DNA of 64,000 nucleotides from Cyanoderma ruficeps (taxonomy: Eukaryota; Chordata; Aves; Passeriformes; Timaliidae). Of this stretch, positions 23,374-37,215 are shown in pieces. The notes under the pieces were generated by a model. The model was given only the letters and a program-made list of their open reading frames with translations. It had not been told where the DNA came from and did no database searches. Position numbers and translations under genes: made by a program. Location of the stretch: contig VZDJ01007755.1 in NCBI GenBank assembly GCA_008694505.1, positions 13,708,341 through 13,772,340 of the forward strand, given 5' to 3'. Each line of letters begins with the position of its first letter. Positions within the stretch are counted from its first letter, which is position 1.

Positions 23374-26220
23374 ACCATGAAGTTGATTCCCAAGCTTCAT
23401 AAAAATATTTGTAATTTCTATTTTGTTTGTTCTTCTGCCCAGATTTCTCTGAACTTCTGATTCTACTTGTGGTTCATAGGCATACATCTATAACATCCCT
23501 GAGTGATATTTTCACATTTCCAAAAGAGTAGATGCAAAACCTGCTCAGACTTGTCATTCCAGGCATTTAGTAAGACGATTCGTGAAGAAGTTAATAGATT
23601 TTCAATATATTTTCAAACTTGCAAAGGTTATAAAATGTATTTATTATCTCGGTGCTAATCTTTTGATTTAGAGTGTAAAAAGATCACTGTTCTAATAGAC
23701 TGTTAAAAGAAACCCCAACCAACCAAACAAAGCAAAAAGAAAGATTTAAGGTAAGTACACCTACATTAATAGAAAAGGCCTCTTCCTAATATATTTGATT
23801 ACATTTTAAGAACTAGCTTAAGCTAATGCTCTACTGGTTTATATACATAAACAATCTCTTTAAGTAGGGGCAAAACTGGGCATTTATATACATTTCCTTG
23901 TTAAAGGAAATGGATATAAATTTAGAAGAAGTCCAATATCAATCACTTTAATATAGCCAACTATAGCTGCCTGCTAATTTAAGAATTTACTTGCTTCTCA
24001 TTACATATTTGAGCATATTTATATCTCAAGATTTTACCTTCTCCTGCCTTTCCACCAAGAGATCTGTCATGTACATTTATATCCACTGAGGGAATACAAA
24101 TTATCACAGTTCTATTCTCTGCTAGTAAAACTAATGTCAGCACTAATTATATAAACTTAAGCTTGTGAAAAGCAATTTATGTTGACCTTAGTTTTAAAAG
24201 AATCCTAAAAAAAGATAAAATTGATTTGTTGTTTAAAAAATAAGAGAGGGAAATTATTAGGCTTTTAAGAGAAAAATAGTAAGATAAACTAATCTTTCTA
24301 TGGATTATGGCAAAATAGGTATCAATCTGCTGCCAAGTTTTGAATCCTAATTTTAAATGTGGTGTCCTTTGCAAGTTCCTAACCTTAGAAACAATTTGTT
24401 GTTGCAAGGATGCAGATGACAAGACTGTTGTTCTCTCTCTGGCAAAAATATGTGCAGAGAGCTAAAGCTAGCCACTTACTAAGGTGTAAATCATTGCTGG
24501 GCAGAGGGAGCAAATCTTAAATAATGTGACAATTTCCTTTCATAATATTATGTACTAAATCCAATTAAGAACAGTTTACCTGAAGCCTCTTGTGCTACAT
24601 CCTGCCTTTACCAGTTTGCTCTGATGAAACCTCTTTTTTGGACTAATGCAAACATTATCTTGCAGACAGGTGTAATAGTTTTTGCCTGTACTCAGAAGCA
24701 GAAGGAAGCAGAATACTACTGGCAAAGAATTTGCCATCCCACAGAGACTGGCCTGAACTTCAGGTGCTGTTTTAAAGAAGCAAAACTACTTGAAAGAACG
24801 AGTTTAGTTGAATTTTTATATTTTGGTAGAAGAGGATGTGGATCAGAAATAATGTGTTGCATCACTTGTGTGTTCTGCACTGATTCATAATGTCTCATGT
24901 GAGTGATGAATGTGGACATTTCTTTTTCTTAAAACATGTAATTCTTCCATTAGCTCCCTTTCCCCATTTTTAAAGCTATTAAGTGTTATGCTTTCATAAT
25001 GGCTCTTTGCACCATTGTTTCTGGTAGTTGTCAATGCTGTGCTGTGAAAACTTACAATATTTTAAAAGAATATCAAATAAATCTTTCTACATGAAAATCT
25101 GGGAACCCCTTTTATAGAAAATCAATGTCTTGCTATTTAAAATATTTTCAAAACTAAGGGGGTCCTGGAAATTGTAGGCTTTGAAAGTCCCAAATATCAG
25201 CTTGAAATATGTGTCCAGAGAAAATAAGATTATTTTCCAGTTTCTGCAGGGATATTCACTGGAGAGCAAAGCAAATAATAGTTTTCCAAAACACTTCCCA
25301 GCTCCATTTTTAATCACAGGAACTCCCATTAAATTACAGTTAAACATAGCAAAGGGAAGAGCAGTAGCTCAAAATATGGAAGGGTTTTTTGGCATTTAAA
25401 AAGTCTTTGCAATTAGAATTTTGAGAATATTGGTTCATACTAACTGTTATAAATCAGATACCTGAAAGGGTATTTCCAAGATGAATTATTAACTACACTG
25501 TATTCACAAATCTATCACTTGTATGAACCAATGAAACTGCTACTGAATATTATTATTAGATCTTTTTCTTGTAGAATAATATTGAAAAGATTAATAAGAT
25601 GTGATGTAGCCCGCCTGTAAATGCAGCATAATTTTCCAAAAGCTAGCTTTCTTTTGTATTTACAACAATGTTGGGATAATTAATGTGGATATTTAAGCAA
25701 TTTTCATTTGCTCCACAAAATTTTGTGCATCTGCACAGCTGTAGATTAGTGAGTGAGATGGAGAAGGCTGTTTGATTTTTCTTGTGTCCTTGAGAGTTCT
25801 TTTATTTGGTACTAACATTCATCCTCACAGTTTTCCAGCAAATTAAGGCATGATAAGTTTTGTATTGTCATCTTGACAGTTGAATATGTTTAGGGTTTAT
25901 TATTTTCCAATATATTTCATACCAATGTTATTACACAAAAAAACAAACAGACAAACAATATTACAAAGAGTGACAGTTTAGTTTACTTATGTATCCAATA
26001 TTTTGGGAATACAGACACATACAATAATAAGTTTAATGGTCTTTCTGTTAGTTTTCTTTGACCAGTGATACAGCACTAGGGTCATAATTTCATTTGTACT
26101 CCCAAATAAGTAAAATAGTAGGTGTCTAAAGGGATTTGGATCCTGATTTTTCAGATCATGTAGACAGTGTAACTGGGCTGGAGTGTTTCTCAATTCCGGT
26201 TTCTGCTCCTGATTCCTTTT

Positions 26221-26237
26221 ATTAAAAAANAAAAAAA
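26221..26237. repeat. Poly-A tract containing an N
   Basis: A short A-run is interrupted by an ambiguous base at 26230, consistent with unresolved homopolymer length. Confidence 0.85.
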
Positions 26238-27065
26238 TCTATGCAATGAGCTCAAAGAGCTTTTTTAATAATTTATACTCTTCACGGCAGAGCAGTTCCT
26301 CCTGTGGATAAAATACAGCTGGAACTAACCCTTCAGACTAAAGGTTAAGACCTTGGACTGGAATTGGAGACTGTAAAATCATTTCAGCTCTAGGCTTTAA
26401 ATAATAATTCAGACTAACTTTCTGATCACCTTCTTGCATTTAGATATAACTCCATATAACCAAAGGTCTTTGTATCCGTCTGGAACAAATGGGAATGAAG
26501 AACAAAGCTTCTGCTCAGATTTGTTCGCAAACTATTCCTTTGGTGCCTGTCCGTTATTTCTGTCCTTTAGTCCTTTAGGTTTTTCAGGTGTCTTTGCTGA
26601 AGGAGTGGAAAAATTATGTCTCCTATGCCCTGCTGAATGATTTAGAGGGAGAGTTATGGGTAGTGGTGATCCTCATGCTTTGCTGCATGCTGTGATGGAG
26701 TACATGTGATGGAGTGGGAGTTTCTATTCAAGGTACGAAACACCACAAGTGTGAAATGACGGCCAAGCATCAGCTGTGTAAATGGGGATGAAGGTACATG
26801 TGTACTTCAAAAACTCCTCTGAAATGCATCAAAAGGCTATTCTGGAAGCTTTGTGACAGCAATAAGTCTGTTTTCAAATCTGCTTCCAATACCTTCTGGT
26901 CCTGTGTATTCACACTTGTCTACACTTGGAAAAGCCTGTGATTGTTGGTGTTTTCATCTTCTGGTCCAAAAGGGTCAGGTTTTATATATTTTTAAAACTA
27001 ATTATTTATTTAATTGTTTTGGGTTTTTTTCACATTCTTTTTCTCCCAGAAAAAGTTATCATCCT

Positions 27066-27195
27066 TCTTAAAAAAAAATTAAAAAACAAACCAAAAAAAT
27101 CCCCCCAAAAAACCCAAAAACCAAAAGAGAACCCCACCACCACCAACAATAACAAAAAAAAAAAAATCCAAAAACAAACACCCCCCTCAAAACTA
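27066..27195. repeat. A/C-rich low-complexity tract
   Basis: Roughly 130 bases are almost entirely A and C on the plus strand, with C runs (CCCCCC at 27101-27106), CCACCACCACC and poly-A runs. Upstream, TTTTGGGTTTTTT (27017-27029) is the exact reverse complement of AAAAAACCCAAAA (27107-27119), so the region can fold back. The frame reading through it (26926-27204) is a low-complexity artefact. Confidence 0.8.
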
Positions 27196-27808
27196 AATCA
27201 GTAAATCTACTCTAAACATAATTTTTTAAATAAAGTTTACTGAATTATTGTTATTAATACTAACAAATGAAAAATTCTGAGACATTTAAGAAGAAAATTT
27301 GCTTTGGCCTAATTTTTTTTCATTATGCTTTGCATCTGCTATGTAATCAACAAAGGTGCCACTGCCTATTGTAATTGATGGAAGACATTGATAAAAACTA
27401 GTTATTAAAATTATCTCCTACAGTCTCAAATGATAATTTTAATAGCTATGAAAAAATGAGTCACATAAAAAAAAACTACCTGCAGAGCAAAGACAACATG
27501 ATCTAAACTGAAAAAAAAATAATAGACATCTAATTGTGCTATTAAAATTTATTTTATAGAACTATTCTCAAAAAAGCAAGATAAAAAAGTTGGTTACATA
27601 TGTTCTTAAAATAGTTTTATTAGCATTCATGGTATAAGATTTACAATTTTTATTACTTTATGTTCTGCGTCTTATTTGGAATTTTTATCTTTTTATGTTA
27701 TCTATATTTCACACACCATGGCAACATTTTCCGTAGGTTCATAATGTATGTCAGAGAAGGAGCAAAATGCTACTTAGTTCTGTAACTTACACAAAAGACA
27801 TGGTAAAC

Positions 27809-27825
27809 ATATATATATATATATT
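27809..27825. repeat. (AT)n microsatellite
   Basis: About eight AT units in a row. A second short TA run lies at about 27975-27990. Confidence 0.9.
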
Positions 27826-30800
27826 TTCCAATGCTCTGAAACAATATACGACTGTGACCACTAAATATATTCTTGATCAAATAATAACTGCAACTGTACA
27901 GCCTGTGATTTTAGTGGAAATTCAAAATGCTGAGTAATACATCCTCTTTGGTTATGGCAGTAAACTGAAGCTATATTTAAAATATATATATATTACTTTA
28001 AAATGAAGCTATAGGAAGAAAGAGACAGAGATTTGACTTTTTAATTGTGTATTTTTCTATTTCAAGTAGGCATGTAACAGGAAAATAATGTTTGTACACA
28101 TTTGTCTGAAGAAAATCTGCCCATCTGATTCTATGGTATTTTCCAGTTCTCCTAAAATTGTTGTTGAAAGAGAACAAGCAGTAAGATGAGCAAAAATATG
28201 ACCTGACAAGTAACATTGTTAATACAGAAACCAACACACTTAGTTTTAGAATTCTGTCAAAATATTAAGATGGCCTTTCTGAATTTTTTATTGGTTTAGA
28301 AATTTTTCTGTCTTGGAAAAGAAAAACGGTTCTCTGAATTGTATGAGATTCATACAAAACAAAAAAAATTTGCAAAAATACAAATTCCATTAAGAATAAT
28401 TGCTGCAAGAAGTTCTAGTGCAATCCACAGAGATAATGATGCTATTGCATGAGTTTGATCAATCTTCAGCAATCAAAGTAAGTAAAATGGCAACTTACAA
28501 AGACAAGCATAGATTAAATGAGTAATTGTAATTATTATGAGTATATTTTAATAGAATTTTCTCATTCAATTAGGTATTATTTTGAATAAAAATATAACCA
28601 CTCACCAAAAAGCAATGCCTAATATTAGAACTGAAGCTACTGGAGTAAGTAGATCAAATATATGTACTAATAGCTTCTCCTTGTTATTAGATTTACACTT
28701 GCCTATGTCTCTGAAAGGATTATCTGAAATGTGCACTATCAGGTGCATGTGTTTTATCAGCCAACACACATCAAATGAATAAACTCAGACTGTAATAGCT
28801 GTGATGATTGCAACACCACCATCTGCACTGGTTTATTTTTTCTGGAGACCTTCTTGATAAGAGTAGCAACTGGGTAACCTTATCTATTGGTCTTCTAATT
28901 AAGGAATGCATTAGCAAGTACTAAAATTATTTAGGACTTAAATCCCAGGGATTTCAACTGTACCTTAACATATTCTTAAGTGCTTTAAAGAAAATCTTTA
29001 TATATAAAAAGTGTTGTTCATTAAAAAAATAAAATCAGATAAATAAATAAATTAATAAAATGGCACAGAATTTGTTAAACAGATCAAATGTCCACCTCTT
29101 TCAGATTTTATAGTGAAGATTCTTTAAGGATTCTAGGAGAATGTCCTTACTAGACATGTGGATTACTAATATGCATTACGACTCTGCAACAGAAGACTTC
29201 AAAGGAAGTTTATGTTCCTTACATTTTGCAGCAGATAGTTTCATTTTGTCCGTGTTATATTTTATATGGTTTATCATTAAAGATCAAATTTGGCAACAAG
29301 TTTCGAAGTTAATTTTGTATTTGATAAATCAAGAGGGTTTTGCTTAGTTGGTTGGTTAGTTGGGGATTTTTGTTTGTTTGTTTATGCACATTCCTTATCT
29401 CAAAATACCAATACAAATATATTTGCCTTCTATCCTTAATTAACAGTGCCTATCCAAATACATATCCAAATTATTTTCCCTGTTCTTCATAAGCAATCTT
29501 TCTCTCTTCACTTTGTAGGGGATGCAGCTTACATATCATTCCCTTCAGGTTTCAGTGTCAACGTTTTCGTCTGAATCTGATCATGCTTTCTTAGTGCAGA
29601 AGTTTAGTTTTGTGATGTCATGGAGGAAGACAATCAGTCAAGTGCAGACACTCGTGAAGGCCCCTTGAACTTTCTAATTGCGAAAACAGCCATGACGCTG
29701 AAGTTGGATAATTTCTCCACCCTAGATGAAACGAGGAATGTTGGGAAGAGGAAAGGGAGAAGCAGGTCAGAGATAACAGTCACATCATTCCTTGAAGTAG
29801 AATCCCAAACCACCTAAACCACAACATGGAGAAACCTGCCAACATTACCCACCTATTCTCTCTGACTGGTGTCTCTCAAATGATTCCGTATTGTTCACCT
29901 ATTTGATGACTTTGTAATATGTTCAGGACTACTTTCAGAATATGAAATTTTTTACTGTTTTGCACCAACATGAGTAGAAGAAAGTTCCTAGCTGAAACAC
30001 CATCCAAGTCCTCTTGTTGACAATGAAGATCTAGAATGAGAAATGTGGATTCGCATTTTAATTAATTTTTTCATTGCTCTGCATCCATTGTCAGCTATTA
30101 TATGATTCCAGCTAAGTACTGCCCTGTTAAATTTTGTTTGCAATACTAAGACAACTGTAGATTTGGTGTGTGTGTCTCTCTCATGTTTGCTAAAACCAGA
30201 TAAATAAGTCAGTCTGCTGATCCCCAGAGTGGAAATTTGAGATGGTTTGCTTTAATGTTAAAAGAAGATTGTCTCTTTGTATTTTCTGGTATATAGACAG
30301 TCAATTTGTAATTCCCAATGATGTTTTTCAGTAATAGCTATATAGCTTCTGTTTACCTTATGAAAATGCAAAGCACTTCTGAGTTAATAATATTACATGG
30401 AAAAAAAAGTTATTCTCTATTTTCAAAAGGTGTCCTACTACAGTAATTTCACTGTTCCTCAATAACTACTCATTTATGTAACTTTAGGGTGAAGATGTAA
30501 AAAACTAAACCTGTCCTTAGATCTGATTGTTTTTTCCTCTGCAAAACTAGGCCAGCACTTATGTAAAAGCACAGTTAAATTTGTCTGATTTGGAAACAAG
30601 TAGTGATTATTGTTGGGTCAGTATAAGTTCAATTTAAAGGCATAAGATTGTGTTTCAACCATAAAATCTGTAGTGCTTATCAACCCTGTATTCTCTTGAT
30701 GATCTCCAATATTTTGGTCAGTGTTTTTCCAGCCACCTCCTGAATTATCAAAAACTTTCAACAGGTTTGATCACACACAGTCCATGAAGGACTCAAAAGA

Positions 30801-32996
30801 AGAGCATGAACAACTGATCATGAAATTTGCAATATAAGATTGTGCACTAATATGGTGACAACAAGTTAATTGAGAATATATGGGATGACATAATGATACC
30901 CTGTTAAGAGTTTCTGCCATTATAAAAATCCCTGCTACTCCATAAGTACTTAGGCTTTATCAAAAACAGATAAGCAAAGGAGTTAAAATTAATCCTCTGA
31001 ACGAGTATTTTTCAGTGCTTACTGAAAATGCATTGCAACCTCTATCAGCTGTGTCTGCCAAACTTAATAAGCAAAACAATGTGGTATGGTCAATTTGTGC
31101 AGGAGACAGATGTTTTGTGGAGTATTTGTTATGCCTGCAGGGAGCTGAGTGACCACAGCTTCCAATCAGCAGTAGATGTAATATAACATCCTAGCATTGC
31201 CTTTCCTCTGCAACAAGATTTAGCATGTTGCACACAATACTAGCAAGATTGCTAGGTTTTATCTGAATTGTTCCAAAAATGTCTGTTGGAATTGAATGTA
31301 AGTAGAAAAAATGTCACTGGAAAAACAAGAATGAAGTGCTGCATTACACTTTCATTTTAAGTTGATTTGTCAAACACTCAGCTGTTTTCATCTTGTGGCA
31401 ATTAAATTCAATAGAAAAAATGGGATTATACGATACAAATTCCTAAATATATATTTACTTGTTTTTAGTAACCAGGCAGTTCTTGTTTCTCCTTTGAAAA
31501 TCTCTCCATACTACATCTCATGTATACAGACCCCATCCTACAGAATTCCCATCCAAACTTAATGATATTAAGAAGAAAAAAGTCTCACAGATCTCAAAGA
31601 CAAATTCAGAAGAAAAAGATAATTGCTAACAGAGGAACTCGGACTTAACATTTAGCTCATGAACCACAAATTTCTATCAGAAGTGCAGGATTGTTCTGTT
31701 TCACTGCTGCGAAATTTTGTTTCTTCACAGTTTTCATTTTATTTTCATTTCACATATACTATTTTGATAGACTGTTGCTTACCTAGTCTGTGTAGATAGT
31801 GTGTTCACATTTTCAAAACGGAAACACTGAATCTGAAAATAATGAAAAATACTTAATTTTTCCCTCAGAAATTTTCTGTTTCTTGCAGATGATGTGCCTG
31901 AAACTTTTTTGATTGTAATCTCAGTATTTGTAAATAATCTAGGAGAAAAAAAAATTGAATGTAAGAAACCCTTACACTTCCTGACATGCAAGAAATACAG
32001 GTTTATCACTGCTTGGGGCATAACTGGTTATCATGGTTCCAAGACACAACGACCTTCAAATGGCTTAGTTCCTTATCAACTTTAACTCCTTTGAATGTGG
32101 TTTTTGTTTTCATGGGGTTTTTTTCCCATACATTAACTTGCAAGAAGGAATTACTTCGGTGATGATATGACAATTTCAATATGTTTGGCTGAAGATATGA
32201 TGCTTGGGTAGTATAATTTCTACCCCTTTTGCCGTTCATGCATCAATCTTGTTTTTACTTAGTGCGCCCCTGACACCAAGTCTGTTTGTCCTTTCTCTCC
32301 CAACACTTTTATTGTAACCATGAGGTGAAACAGGCAGAGAGAGCTTTCCAAACCAGGCAACTCTGAAAAAAAATTGTAAAAAAAAGATGCAGATTTTAAC
32401 TGGCTTATTAACTGCTATTTTTGGTTTTTAGAAAGCACGTGATATGTGTCTGTTCATCTATGGAACCGGACTGGTTGATTTTATAAACTGAGACTATCTC
32501 CATTGGTTTAGGAGAATGTCTTCATAGATTCAGGATGAAATAAATCAGAGAGGGTGTATCTGAAAGATTCATACCTCTCGTGTTTGACAAGTTTGGTGAT
32601 ACATGACACACATCTGCAGATACTTATCCAGTTGGCTTCAAAATATCTAAAACCCAAAGCTTCAGAAACCCATTCTTCACAAAAGAACCACTTCTCCAAA
32701 TGAGGGCTGACAGTACAGAACAGGAGTCATGACTTGCAGCAATCAGAAAGGGCAATTCTTACAGTAGAAGAAAAAATTAATTCCCCATGATGTCATCCAG
32801 AGTTGTTACTGGAACTACTGTGTGATGTTTATATAAGCCTTATATATATAATAGATATCTCAAATAAAATCACATTGCTGTGTTTTGAATAGCGTTTTGA
32901 GTGTAAGATAAATGTCATAATTTTCAGAGAAGTCTGAAAAGCCTGTGCAGTACATGTTCAAATAGCAAACTACTCCTCTACTTCAGCTGTGGCAAA

Positions 32997-33017
32997 TGTC
33001 CAGCAAATGGCTGGACA
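32997..33017. repeat. Perfect 8-bp hairpin TGTCCAGC / GCTGGACA
   Basis: Arms at 32997-33004 and 33010-33017 pair perfectly around the loop AAATG. It is followed by tandem-like TTCCTTTTAG/TTCCTTCTAA repeats at about 33027-33056. Confidence 0.75.
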
Positions 33018-35160
33018 CCAAAATTCCTTTTAGAGAAATTCCTTCTAACCTTCTAACTTTTTGAGGCAAGTTTCAATAGTCTGCAAATTTTTAGAACCTA
33101 GAATAACAGGGCTTATAATGGAAATACTTATGCTCTTGTGGCTATAGATGTGCCAGCTACTGCTGTAATAATCAGTAGATAATTACTTTAAGCTTTCCAC
33201 TCAATGAATTAGCACAGATGAAATTTTTCATTAAAAGATGAGATTTGCTGTAAGAAGGTTCATTTCAGGACATCTCTACAATAATAAACTAATTGCAGCT
33301 TGTTCTGTGATTTCTCAATACAATTTTTTCTGTGTTTTTTTTTTTTTTTCATTCAGGAGGACTAGCGTGACTGAAGATATTCAGAATGAAAGGGCAGGTA
33401 GCTGAGTGCAGCTCACTCATCCATGAAACATGACCCATAGCATAGAGCTCATAGGTCAGTGTGATGTGCTGAAGTGAACGGTGGTTTGATGGATCAGCTC
33501 CTGTGGAGAGCAGCCTGCAGATGTTCTCAAGAAGTTCTAAGAGCTGCTTGATACCTAGCTGAAAAAAAAAAAATGCTATTTGTCTGACAGCATGAAAATC
33601 ACCCTACCTACCTTATTTTATAGGAAATTTTATAGGAAATTTCTAGTTGTTTTTCTTTTATTGGGAATGAAAACAGCTAACCTGTCGACACCAGCAAAAC
33701 AGTGATTATGAAGATCACATTATTAATTCTAAATTTTAAAATATTTCACTATAATTAAGTAGTCATTATTATGGTAAATCATACCAGGAGTGGATGTAGC
33801 ATAATAACATCTATTGTTATAATTTATCATTACTTTAGTTAATCAATCAGTGCTCAAGGCTTTTTTTTTTCCCTGTATGTTAATGTGATCCACAGGATAA
33901 ATTTAAACTGAGTCAGGTGATGATTTCTTTCATCATGACAGGAGTTACAGGAGTTAACCCTTTACTTAGAAAAACATTATTTTTAATAAAAATTCCACAG
34001 AGTCATTAGGTATATAATTTTTTTTTTTTTTTTGCTTTCTACTGTTGCTTTATAACTTAATTCGCCCTCTTGAAGTGTTTGGGTGAGGGAAAAAAGAATA
34101 AATGCTATATATTTATTGTTTTCTGCTTTCTTATGTACTGAAACTAGATAGCATGCAGCAGCTCAGAGCTACTTTAAAAAATAGTTACAGTGCATACAAA
34201 CAAAATCATCTTGCATTTTCACTAGTTTAGAAATGTAAATCTACATTTAGTTTTATTAGTAAAATTAGAATAATTTCAATTGAGCTCCTCTCTGTGAATT
34301 GAAAATATTTTGTAATTTATAACACATATATTTTGACTTAAAATGTTTAAAAAGCACAGCTGCTCCTATTATACTGGAGGGGTTTTTTTTGCTTCCTTTC
34401 TCCAAAAGAAATACAAAAAGATTCTCCATTTTCTTGTCAGATCACATCCACTCCTACTTCATATAATGCTTCTGAAAAGAAGATATGGCCATAGTGACTG
34501 CAAAAAGACTAATGATTTCAGGAATCAAATTAAATCAAGTTGGGATTGCTAGAAGAAGGATTCTAGAATTGGTGGTAGCAACTGGAAAACTGACTAATTT
34601 ATCAATAGCTGAGAATGAATGGTACTTTGTCATTTAGTTCACTAATTAATCATGTCTTCAGTCACACTGTTCTCAGCCTTGGTTTTCATTTCCTTCTTTT
34701 CATTTTGTTTCTGCAGTGTGCTGTCCTGCAAGGTGTCAGGTGGGTTTTCAAAAGGCTATAATTCTTTCATTAATTTTCAGTTACACAGCCCCCTTATGAC
34801 AAATTCTTCTTATTGTATTCCCCAATTTCCTCCTCTCTTGCTTTGCTAAACCTCTAGCCTATAAAGTTATGGTTATACAAGAAAAAGTCTCTTCTCTAGA
34901 CATTCAGATTGGAAAAGAATAATTGTTCAGATTTCATCAAATCACAGATATTTCAACCATTATTAAATTTAAAAAAAAGAAGAAGAGAATATTTGGTGCT
35001 TAAACAGAATAAAAATTTCACTCCTTTCTTTTCCCTTTTGATTTTATTGGCCATTAAATTAACTTTTCTTTTTTCAACTATGTCATATGAAATGTGGAAA
35101 AAATATCCTTCTTTCTCAAAATAGATAAATTTGTTATAATTTACTCTCTCTAGTATAAGA

Positions 35161-35182
35161 ATATATATATATTTATATATAT
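35161..35182. repeat. TA-rich microsatellite
   Basis: Alternating AT with single interruptions. It lies inside the 176-codon minus-strand frame 34953-35483, which argues that the frame is a chance opening. Confidence 0.85.
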
Positions 35183-37215
35183 GTATGGATACACATATCT
35201 GCAGCAGGAAATTTTCAAGAAGGGCAAAGAAATTTCTTCCTAAGAGAAAAATATTTTTTTCCTTTTTGGACAGTACTCTTCCTGTCATATGGGAGTTACA
35301 CAGCCACTTTTCTTTGGTAATAGAGGAATAAGACCAGTACATATATTTCAAATGAGTGTCACACCTGCCACAGGAGTGCCATTTGGTCTTTCTAAGTGTA
35401 TATTTCATTTTGTTTAATTTAACTGGGAAGTTAACTTGTAAAATAGTTTTGCCCAGACATAGAAAGACACTGGGAAAGAGCATGAGATATTTCCCCTGTC
35501 TGTTTCTTTTGAGATGTCTTGAGAATAGCGAGTAATTTGAGATTACGTTGTCTCAAGTTGTCTTCGTGAACTGCTAGGAGGTTTTCCATCTTTGGTCCAC
35601 TCACACCCTACTGCCCAAGAGAACCTTTTGTGCTATACTAGACCATGAGCAGCTATTAATATTGCCTTGTCCAGTTTGTCAGAGAAAGTAAAGAATGATA
35701 ATTACCCACATCCTTTCCTTGCTATGAATTTTTCCTGATGTTTCACTGAAGTTGATCCCTGATATTTTAATTTGGACAATCAAATTTGCAGAAGTCCTCC
35801 TCACACATATGGAAGTGATTCCTGAGGCTTATGGGCTAAAACCAGAATGTAATTTGATTTTCATAAAATCGTAAGTGTATTGACGTGCTGATTAAGAAGC
35901 TCAGATTTTGCTACAGAAGTGAGGACGTATTGCAATTTAAATGTTCTAAGGCACCTGAAAATGGAAAAGGGAGTAACGAGATTTTCTAAGTCTTTTGCCA
36001 GACTACAGATTCATGATGCCTAATACTTAAGAAAAGGAGCACAGTGCATAAAGTAAATTATAATAATTAATATTATTAGGCTGTAAAATATCTCTCTGCA
36101 CCTTTGCTTAATTCTTAAGAACGCTTATAGTGATAAAGCATCATTAAGCTAATTGAATTTCCAATGAATCAATTTATGAAAATAGAGGGACTTTTGGCAA
36201 GCAAAATACTATAATTGTTGTAAGATTATATTTATATTTGGTCAAAGCATTTTGCTTGTCTAATCTCTTCAACTGCAAAAATGTTACACCTGTGGGGATT
36301 TTTGGTAGTTTTGTGACCTCTGTGAGAGTTGATAGCTGACTAACTTAGTTTATTCAGTTGTTTAACTTATGGGCACAGTGTAATGAACACATATTAGAAG
36401 TATAAGTAGATTCTCAGGTATCAACAGTGTCTAAATCAGATATGTAAAATCAATTCTGAGGACATTTGATTTTCAGTTTAACTCAAAGATGTATATACAT
36501 AGCTGCCTTTCTGCTCTTGCACTAATGTGAACTATGATTCAACTGATACTAGTGTGAAAAGGATCAGGCACTTACTGAAACTTAAATTATCAGACTGTCA
36601 CACAAGATTTCATCTTTCTCTGTGCCAAACCAACATATTAAAACTGAAAGTGGAAGTAGAAATAAAACGGCAAATGAGTCTAAGTCTACTACATTTGACC
36701 ATTGTCACTAGCTCAGTTTTTTATAAACAAACTAAATTAAAAACAGAGCAAGTGTTGCTATCAAACATTTGAAATCTCCATGGAAAAAACTATTTCTCAA
36801 AGGTTAATAAAGAGTGCTGGCAATGAAATGTTGTATTATGGAATTTTTATGCAGCAGTGGCTAAAAATGAAACCAATATGAACAAATAACACACCGAGTA
36901 TGTTATTGCATTTTCATAATGTAGTTTAATTTTGCAGTCCTTCAACAATAAAAGTAAGTGATTCAAGTTAAATAAAAAAAATGGAGTCAAAGTGAATGAA
37001 ATAGCTTACTTTTACAGCCATGGGAGCAATTTGTAATGCAGCACATCCAAGTGCAATAATAAGTTATGAGAGCAAGATTGACAGGAAAGAAATCATTTTA
37101 CAGTGTTAAGACTGGCAGAAAAGAAGAACTGAATTAAACTTATCTGTGGAATAGCACCAACCTGTACTGAAAATGCTATATTAATATTATTTTTTCTCCT
37201 TCTTTTTCTCATAAC

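Larger units (their letters stand above)
22985..37215. other. Long gene-free stretch
   Basis: No coding exon or RNA gene that I can support. Contents include TA microsatellites (27809-27825, 27975-27990, 35161-35182), an (AAAT)n-like tract at 29032-29059, a GTTG/GTTT tract at 29345-29385 and a 21-bp hairpin at 32997-33017. A tandem TTTATAGGAAAT duplication lies near 33617-33642, and poly-T tracts at 33338-33349 and 34019-34033. A 65-codon frame with several CpGs (29620-29817), a 176-codon minus-strand frame (34953-35483) and candidate conserved blocks (27300-27470, 36080-36330) are assessed in the findings. Confidence 0.6.

Noticed and set aside
26926..27204. 92-codon frame ending in Lys/Asn/Pro repeats
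   Set aside because: Produced by the A/C-rich low-complexity tract.
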